Shown: one piece after another, positions 15,732 through 20,404 of the stretch | Position numbering within the stretch: position 1 is the first letter of the stretch | How the letters are laid out: every line of letters begins with the position of its first letter | Assembly: GCA_002431635.1 (NCBI GenBank) | Contig: DJGH01000078.1 | Coordinates: 42,099 to 62,502, forward strand | Length of the DNA: 20,404 nt | DNA from: Petrotoga sp. UBA5851 | Lineage (GTDB): Bacteria; Thermotogota; Thermotogae; Petrotogales; Petrotogaceae | Direction: 5' to 3' | Notes under the pieces: model-generated | Told to the model about the DNA's origin: nothing | The model's input: the letters and a program-made list of their open reading frames with translations, nothing else | Database searches by the model: none | Translations under genes and position numbers: made by a program

Positions 15732-16940
15732 ATGAAAAAACCTGAACTTTTATCGCCTGCAGGCAATTACGAAAAGATGGAAACTGCATTTCATTACGGA
15801 GCTGATGCCGTCTACATGGGCGGAGAGCTTTTTAATCTCAGAGCCCTTGCTGATAATTTTACAAATGAGCAGATGAGCAGTGCTGTACTCTATGCTCATT
15901 CAATGGGGAAAAAAGTGTATGTCACTCTTAATGTAATACCTCATAACCGGGAAATTGATATGATGGATGAGTATATAAAATTTCTCTCAGGGCTGAAAGT
16001 AGATGGTGTGATAGTTTCTGACCTGGGGGTTTTTGACCTGGTAAGAAGCGTCTCAGATATTCCTATAAGTATCAGTACACAAGCCAGCAATACTAATTGG
16101 CGCTCTGTCAAGATGTTTAAGGAGATGGGAGCCAAAAGGGTGATACTTGCCCGTGAGGTTTCTCTGCGTGAGATGATACAAATAAGGCAGAGAGTTCCGG
16201 ATATTGAGTTGGAGGCCTTTATACACGGTGCAATGTGTATATCAATTTCCGGCAGGTGTCTCATAAGCAACTATCTTGCACAAAGGGATGCCAATATGGG
16301 ACTTTGTACCCACTCATGCAGGTGGAAGTACTATCTGATGGAGGAAAAGAGACCGGGAGAGTATCTGCCGGTTTTTGAGGATGACCATGGAACATATATA
16401 CTTAATTCAAAAGATCTTTGCACAATTGAGTTTTTTGACGAGGTATTGGATGTGGGGCTGGACAGCCTGAAGATTGAGGGCCGTATAAAAGGAGCGTTTT
16501 ATAATGCGGTTGTAACCAAAACCTACAGACAGGCAGTTGACATGTACTTTAGAGGTGATTATGCCTATAATCCATTTTGGATGGAAGAACTCAGAAGTGT
16601 AAGCAACAGGCAGTTCACCAGCGGGTTTTATCTGAATCCCCCGGACAGCGATTCACAGAACTATACAACGACATCGTACTTTTATACCCATCAGTTTGTG
16701 GCCAAGGTGCTTGAAAAGATAAGCAGCAGCGAGTATATTCTTGAGATAAGAAATCAGGTTCTTCAGGGTGAAGAAGTAGATCTTGTAAGAAGCACTGGAG
16801 AGAACTTGACATTCTTTATGCCGCCTATGGAGGACGCCCTGACAGGCGAAGAGTGCGAAACAGCCAACACCAACCGGAAGGTGAGAATTTTTAAAGCCTT
16901 GGATGCAGTAGTCGGAGATATGATCCGAAAGAAGATATAG
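15732..16940 (+). CDS. trhP: U32 family protein, TrhP-type tRNA uridine 5-hydroxylase
   Basis: Cytoplasmic protein of 402 residues. Members of peptidase family U32 close to E. coli TrhP (YegQ) and B. subtilis YrrN/YrrO are needed for prephenate-dependent 5-hydroxylation of the wobble uridine in some tRNAs. The match to E. coli TrhP is evident by eye through much of the protein: PELLSPAG at the start, GADAVYMGG, the U32 signature EAFIHGAMCISISGRC, RPGEY, EDDHGTYILNSKDL and SLKIEGR. Four clustered cysteines (169, 176, 192 and 196) are spaced as expected for the family's iron-sulphur site. The C-terminal segment (about 320-402) fits the small U32 C-domain. ATG 15732 follows AAGGAGAG. The gene is 85 bases upstream of the receptor gene at 17026, with no terminator seen between them, so cotranscription is possible. 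Protease activity, implied by the old family name, is not assumed. Confidence 0.88.
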   Translation: MKKPELLSPAGNYEKMETAFHYGADAVYMGGELFNLRALADNFTNEQMSSAVLYAHSMGKKVYVTLNVIPHNREIDMMDEYIKFLSGLKVDGVIVSDLGVFDLVRSVSDIPISISTQASNTNWRSVKMFKEMGAKRVILAREVSLREMIQIRQRVPDIELEAFIHGAMCISISGRCLISNYLAQRDANMGLCTHSCRWKYYLMEEKRPGEYLPVFEDDHGTYILNSKDLCTIEFFDEVLDVGLDSLKIEGRIKGAFYNAVVTKTYRQAVDMYFRGDYAYNPFWMEELRSVSNRQFTSGFYLNPPDSDSQNYTTTSYFYTHQFVAKVLEKISSSEYILEIRNQVLQGEEVDLVRSTGENLTFFMPPMEDALTGEECETANTNRKVRIFKALDAVVGDMIRKKI

Positions 16941-17025
16941 TCCGTAGAATTTAAACATGGAAAGTTCGGAGTTAAAAAAACCCTTAAAGAACCTCATTTT
17001 CTCAATTTATTGGAGGCGTCGGACA

Positions 17026-18216
17026 ATGAAAAAGGCCAGGAGTATTCTTTCTGTTCTTACTTTCAAAACTTTGGCGGCTTTGGTTGTGGTGCTCAGCTGC
17101 TCTGTTATGTTAATGCTTTTTATTATTGAGAACTACTATGAAAAGCATATATATGAGCCGGTATACAATGACTGTATAGAAAGCCTGGGTGAGTATCTGT
17201 CTTCCATAAACAAGACAATGACGATTTACGGTCAAAATTACAATCTTTCTCTTACCGGCCTGCTCGGTGAAATTAAGGATCATAAGCACAAGGATGAAAG
17301 TTTCGATATAGGCAGTTATATAAGAAATTATTTTGATTCTAAGACTTCGGAAGATTTTATAAGTGCCATAAATTATTATATTATAAGTAAGGATGGGATA
17401 ATTGAAGAGACAGACTATGCTACCGATCTTTTTATGGATTTTTCAAAAACCACACCTAAGTACTGGAAGACCTTAAATGTTTTGGAGCCAGGAGAGATCA
17501 TGATGCAGCCTCTGAGCTTTGAAATACGTTCAAACAGGGCAAGACTATTCGGATATATAAGAATAGATGACGGAAGGATTATAGAGATAGGAGTTTCCTT
17601 CAAGGATGATATAAGGGCTTTGATAGCTTCTGAGCTTGAAATTATGAAGAAACTTAATCCATACATAGAAAATATAGAGCTTTACAATTCGGGGTACATA
17701 CCTTTCGGGGATTTTGCTAATACCGTTACCGATGAAGATAAAGAAATTTTTACAAAGGTTCATGAATCCGGTCAGCCGTACACTAAAAAATATTCTTCCG
17801 GAAGAAAGGTATTCTACAAGGTATGGTATCCCCGTGCAGAAACGGAAAAATACTTTAAATTTCTGGGATATCTGAAGGTTACAGTTGATTTCTCGGTTCT
17901 GAACCTTCTCAAGTACACGCTGAGTTTTATTCTTACTATAAGCTTTATACTTCTTGGTCTTACGCTTAGTATTGTTAATATTTACAATTCCCGGAATATT
18001 GTACGGCCTTTTAAAAGAATAATGGATGAGATAGACCAGATTGCTGATGGAAAGAGAGAAAAAGAAATAAATGACAGTGAGTATGTAAGTATTAAGGAGT
18101 ATCAAAAGGCTATGGAGACAGTAAAAAAGATTGAGGATAAAATTTCTTCACAGATAATTGACTCAAACTCTCTTCAAAGATATGTAAAAGCATTGAAAAA
18201 GGATAAAGATGCCTGA
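17026..18216 (+). CDS. Membrane receptor ending after its HAMP domain
   Basis: Predicted inner-membrane protein of 396 residues. TM1 (about 10-32) and TM2 (about 296-320) enclose a 260-residue extracellular domain, possibly Cache/PAS-like although I see no decisive motif. After TM2 comes a short HAMP-like segment (NIVRPFKRIMDEIDQIADG) and then only about 40 charged, coiled-coil-forming residues. No methyl-accepting, kinase, GGDEF or phosphatase domain follows. A terminator hairpin overlaps the stop, so this is a natural gene end rather than an obvious frameshift. The start is ATG 17026, with GGAGG at 17012-17016 nine bases upstream; an in-frame ATG at 16957 has no ribosome site and would place charged residues before TM1. 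It could act by pairing with another receptor, such as the MCP encoded next, or be a remnant of a larger sensor. Function is unknown. Confidence 0.85.
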   Translation: MKKARSILSVLTFKTLAALVVVLSCSVMLMLFIIENYYEKHIYEPVYNDCIESLGEYLSSINKTMTIYGQNYNLSLTGLLGEIKDHKHKDESFDIGSYIRNYFDSKTSEDFISAINYYIISKDGIIEETDYATDLFMDFSKTTPKYWKTLNVLEPGEIMMQPLSFEIRSNRARLFGYIRIDDGRIIEIGVSFKDDIRALIASELEIMKKLNPYIENIELYNSGYIPFGDFANTVTDEDKEIFTKVHESGQPYTKKYSSGRKVFYKVWYPRAETEKYFKFLGYLKVTVDFSVLNLLKYTLSFILTISFILLGLTLSIVNIYNSRNIVRPFKRIMDEIDQIADGKREKEINDSEYVSIKEYQKAMETVKKIEDKISSQIIDSNSLQRYVKALKKDKDA

Positions 18217-18232
18217 AAGGGCATCTTTTTTT
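18205..18232 (+). terminator. Rho-independent terminator after the HAMP receptor gene
   Basis: A nine-base perfect stem (AAAGATGCC at 18205-18213 with GGCATCTTT at 18220-18228) with a six-base loop is followed by T's to 18232. The stop codon of the receptor gene (18214-18216) forms part of the loop. Confidence 0.9.
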
Positions 18233-18356
18233 ATGGAACCGATAGTAGGTATGTATTTAATTAATCAGATTTTACGTAACTGTCGAATTATTGAGTATAT
18301 TTAATATGTTCTGTTAACCATTATGTAAGTTTTTATTATTTTAAATACCCTAGTTG

Positions 18357-18385
18357 TTGCATTTCAAAAGCAAAAAATGTATAAT
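18357..18385 (+). promoter_or_regulatory. Probable promoter of MCP3
   Basis: TTGCAT at 18357-18362 and a perfect TATAAT at 18380-18385 are separated by exactly 17 bases. Transcription would start near 18392, giving a leader of about 45 bases before the ATG at 18437. The region upstream back to the terminator at 18232 holds no gene. Confidence 0.5.
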
Positions 18386-18397
18386 TGATAAAAAGGA

Positions 18398-18417
18398 TTA
18401 ATTATAGGTTAATTATA
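18398..18417 (+). repeat. Tandem nine-base direct repeat in the MCP3 leader
   Basis: TTAATTATA occurs at 18398-18406 and again at 18409-18417, so the copies are 11 bases apart, about one helical turn. They lie just after the predicted transcription start and before the ribosome site of MCP3. This could be a repressor site or AT-rich chance. Confidence 0.5.
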
Positions 18418-18436
18418 TTAAGAAAGGGGTGAGAAT

Positions 18437-20404
18437 ATGAAAAAAAGCATAGGCGGTCTTATCATTCTCTTGATCCTTTTGGTATCAGCTCTTCCTCTTG
18501 GAGTGCTGACTGCGTATACAAGCATAAACTCCTACAGTAAGGATTTCAAATCGGTGAGTGAGTATCTTTTGCTGGATAATCTTCAAAAGTCATCAGCATT
18601 TGAATCTTTTATCACTCCTTTGATGAAAACTACGGGCTTTATAACTACAGACAGTGAACTTATAAGCTCTCTTGAAGATAAAAGCAAGCGTGAAGTGGTG
18701 GTAGGAGTTTTTTCTGATCTTCAGAAAAAATTTCCCGAAATACAGCTTGCATATGCCGGTTATCCCGATAAAGCTTTTGTCTCTTATCCAGTAGTGGATC
18801 TGGGAAAAGACTATGATCCCACAATAAGAGTATGGTATACACAGGCTAAGGCATCACCCAAAAACGTTATACTCACTGATCCTTATATTGATGCCGTTAC
18901 CAAGCTTATGATGGTTTCAATAACCAAAGCAGTTGTAGATCCTTCTTCCAATGATGTGGTAGCGGTTTTTGGAGTGGACTTTTCTCTGGATGCCCTTAAA
19001 GATATTCTTTTTAAGGAGAGTTCTTATAAAACTGCGTATTCCTTTGTTGTAAACGAAGCTGGAGTAACAGTCATACACAAGGATAACTCTTTGGTAGGAA
19101 AAAGCGTGAAAGATCAGGAATTTTTTATTAAAGCATCCTCCAGCAGCGGATATATAAACTACACCAGTGATAAAAAGAAGTATCTTGCATTTTATGAAAA
19201 GCTTCCAAGTACTAAATGGGTTGTCTATACGGTAATTGAAGAAGCAGAGGTTCTAAGTGAAGCCAAAAAATCCCTGATAATAATGCTCATACTTTCAGGA
19301 TCAATAATAGCAGTTGCAATAGTAATAGCACTGATATTTGTAAAAACCTTGATAGCAAAGCCTATATCGGCCATGGTTAAAGCTATAGCTGCGTTTGGAA
19401 AAGGGGATCTTACTGTACGGTTTTCAGAAAAAGGTGGTTCTGAAATAGAAGATATGGCAAAAAGCCTCAACAGTATGGCAGGTTCATTAGGGGAATCAAT
19501 GAAGTCCATACAAGAAGCTTCCCAGCAGATAAACTCTTCTGCCGGAGATCTTGCGAGCGTTTCCGAGGAAACCAGTGCTACAAGCGAGGAGCTTTCTTCT
19601 CAGGCCGAAAGTATACAAAATAATGTACAGAATACATCGGCCTCTATAGAAGAGTTAAGTTCATCGGTAGATGAAGTTGCAACAAGCGCTCAGAATGTCT
19701 CCAAAGCTTCTCTTGAGCTTGCCAAGAGTGCCCAGCAGGTAAGCGAGACTGTAAATAGCGGGCTGAAGGATATAAAGGGTATTTCGGATATAATAAAGGA
19801 AGCGGTTGTTCAGACAGATAATACTGCAGCTCTTGTAACGGCTCTAGCCACGCAGTCTGTCAACGTCGGAAAAATAGTCGATTCCATAAACAGCATAACC
19901 GAACAGACCAACCTTCTGGCATTGAATGCAGCTATTGAAGCAGCCAGAGCGGGTGAAGCGGGAAAAGGTTTTGCTGTGGTTGCCGATGAGATAAGAAAAC
20001 TGGCGGAGGAAAGTAAAAAAGCTACCCAGAATATTACCACGATACTTACAGATGTCCAGCAGAAAGCTTCGCAGGCAGATTTGGCAACCAAACAGACCAA
20101 AAGTATAGTTGAAAAGGTAAACACCGGAGGAAACAACATAAGTGTTCAGTTTACCGAAATTGCCAAACAGGTGGACAATATCACCTCAATGACCGAAAAT
20201 GTTTCTGCCAGTGCCCAACAGCAGAGTGCGGCAGCCCAGGAGATTACTTCGGCGATGGAAAATGCCTCAAAGATGACTACGAGCATTTACGAAGAAATAA
20301 AAAATGTGGTGATAGCAATTAATCAGCAGAGTGAGGCAGCTCAGCAGGTAAGTGCTAACGGAGAAGAACTTAATGCTCTTGCCGAGGGTCTTGAGTCACA
20401 GGTA
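18437..20404 (+). CDS. Methyl-accepting chemotaxis protein with amino-acid-type dCache (MCP3), 3' end cut
   Basis: Transmembrane chemoreceptor; 656 codons are in the window and the frame is open at the end. TM1 is at about 5-24, the dCache_1 sensor at about 30-275, TM2 at about 278-302, HAMP at about 303-355, then the signalling hairpin. The tip EQTNLLALNAAIEAARAG has Asn at 497. Aligning the tip with MCP1 predicts only about five missing residues. The sensor carries Tyr126, Arg131, Trp133 and Tyr134 in YDPTIRVWY, then Tyr150-x-Asp152 and Asp181 in GVD. This order and spacing match the ligand residues of the dCache_1AA amino-acid sensors such as PctA of Pseudomonas. An amino-acid ligand, bound through its carboxyl and amino groups, is therefore a reasonable prediction. 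ATG 18437 follows AAAGGGGTGAG. It has its own probable promoter and lies after the terminator of the HAMP receptor gene. Confidence 0.95.
   Translation, partial: MKKSIGGLIILLILLVSALPLGVLTAYTSINSYSKDFKSVSEYLLLDNLQKSSAFESFITPLMKTTGFITTDSELISSLEDKSKREVVVGVFSDLQKKFPEIQLAYAGYPDKAFVSYPVVDLGKDYDPTIRVWYTQAKASPKNVILTDPYIDAVTKLMMVSITKAVVDPSSNDVVAVFGVDFSLDALKDILFKESSYKTAYSFVVNEAGVTVIHKDNSLVGKSVKDQEFFIKASSSSGYINYTSDKKKYLAFYEKLPSTKWVVYTVIEEAEVLSEAKKSLIIMLILSGSIIAVAIVIALIFVKTLIAKPISAMVKAIAAFGKGDLTVRFSEKGGSEIEDMAKSLNSMAGSLGESMKSIQEASQQINSSAGDLASVSEETSATSEELSSQAESIQNNVQNTSASIEELSSSVDEVATSAQNVSKASLELAKSAQQVSETVNSGLKDIKGISDIIKEAVVQTDNTAALVTALATQSVNVGKIVDSINSITEQTNLLALNAAIEAARAGEAGKGFAVVADEIRKLAEESKKATQNITTILTDVQQKASQADLATKQTKSIVEKVNTGGNNISVQFTEIAKQVDNITSMTENVSASAQQQSAAAQEITSAMENASKMTTSIYEEIKNVVIAINQQSEAAQQVSANGEELNALAEGLESQV

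Noticed and set aside
16957..17025. ATG at 16957 as the start of the HAMP receptor
   Set aside because: There is no ribosome site upstream, and the added residues are charged and atypical ahead of TM1. ATG 17026 has GGAGG nine bases upstream.
17545..18105. Minus-strand reading frame of 186 codons opposite the HAMP receptor
   Set aside because: The plus-strand gene has a good ribosome site, membrane segments and a terminator. The minus frame has none of these.

Overview
The window suggests a motile bacterium with two membranes and a moderately low GC content that favours ATA, AGA and AGG codons. The two-membrane reading rests on an RND/MMPL exporter followed by an exported LolA-like protein and a probable outer-membrane beta-barrel. 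Motility and chemotaxis are implied by three methyl-accepting chemotaxis proteins. Such a mix fits lineages like Spirochaetota, Thermotogota or diderm Firmicutes (Halanaerobiia, Negativicutes), but no marker gene here settles it. There are no RNA genes, insertion sequences, CRISPR arrays or phage genes that I can see. The window looks like ordinary chromosomal backbone rich in sensory genes.

Layout. 1-2536: the 3' end of an amidohydrolase gene, then a ComM/YifB AAA+ ATPase gene 13 bases later. 2679-7694: a three-gene unit of a Cache-domain chemoreceptor (MCP1), a CHASE-PAS-GAF histidine kinase whose start codon overlaps the MCP1 stop codon, and a small Cys-rich HExxH protein; it is closed by a terminator near 7738-7776. 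7855-13378: a four-gene unit of MMPL/RND exporter, LolA-like periplasmic protein, outer-membrane-type protein and MarR repressor. It ends in a perfect 38-base palindrome that also serves as terminator for the convergent MCP2 gene (13412-15412, minus strand). 15413-15731 is a divergent, AT-rich promoter region. 15732-18216: a TrhP-type U32 protein (tRNA hydroxylation), then a membrane receptor that stops just after its HAMP domain, with a terminator. 18437 to the window end: a third chemoreceptor (MCP3) that lacks only about its last five codons.

How the genes may work together. Five membrane receptors lie within 18 kb: three dCache-type MCPs, a CHASE kinase and a HAMP-only protein. All appear to watch the cell exterior. 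MCP3 carries the residues of the known amino-acid-binding dCache motif, while MCP1 and MCP2 do not. The MMPL, LolA-like, beta-barrel and MarR genes look like a self-regulated export route carrying a lipid or other hydrophobic molecule from the inner to the outer membrane. This last cassette and the MCP1-kinase-HExxH unit are the best candidates for undescribed systems.
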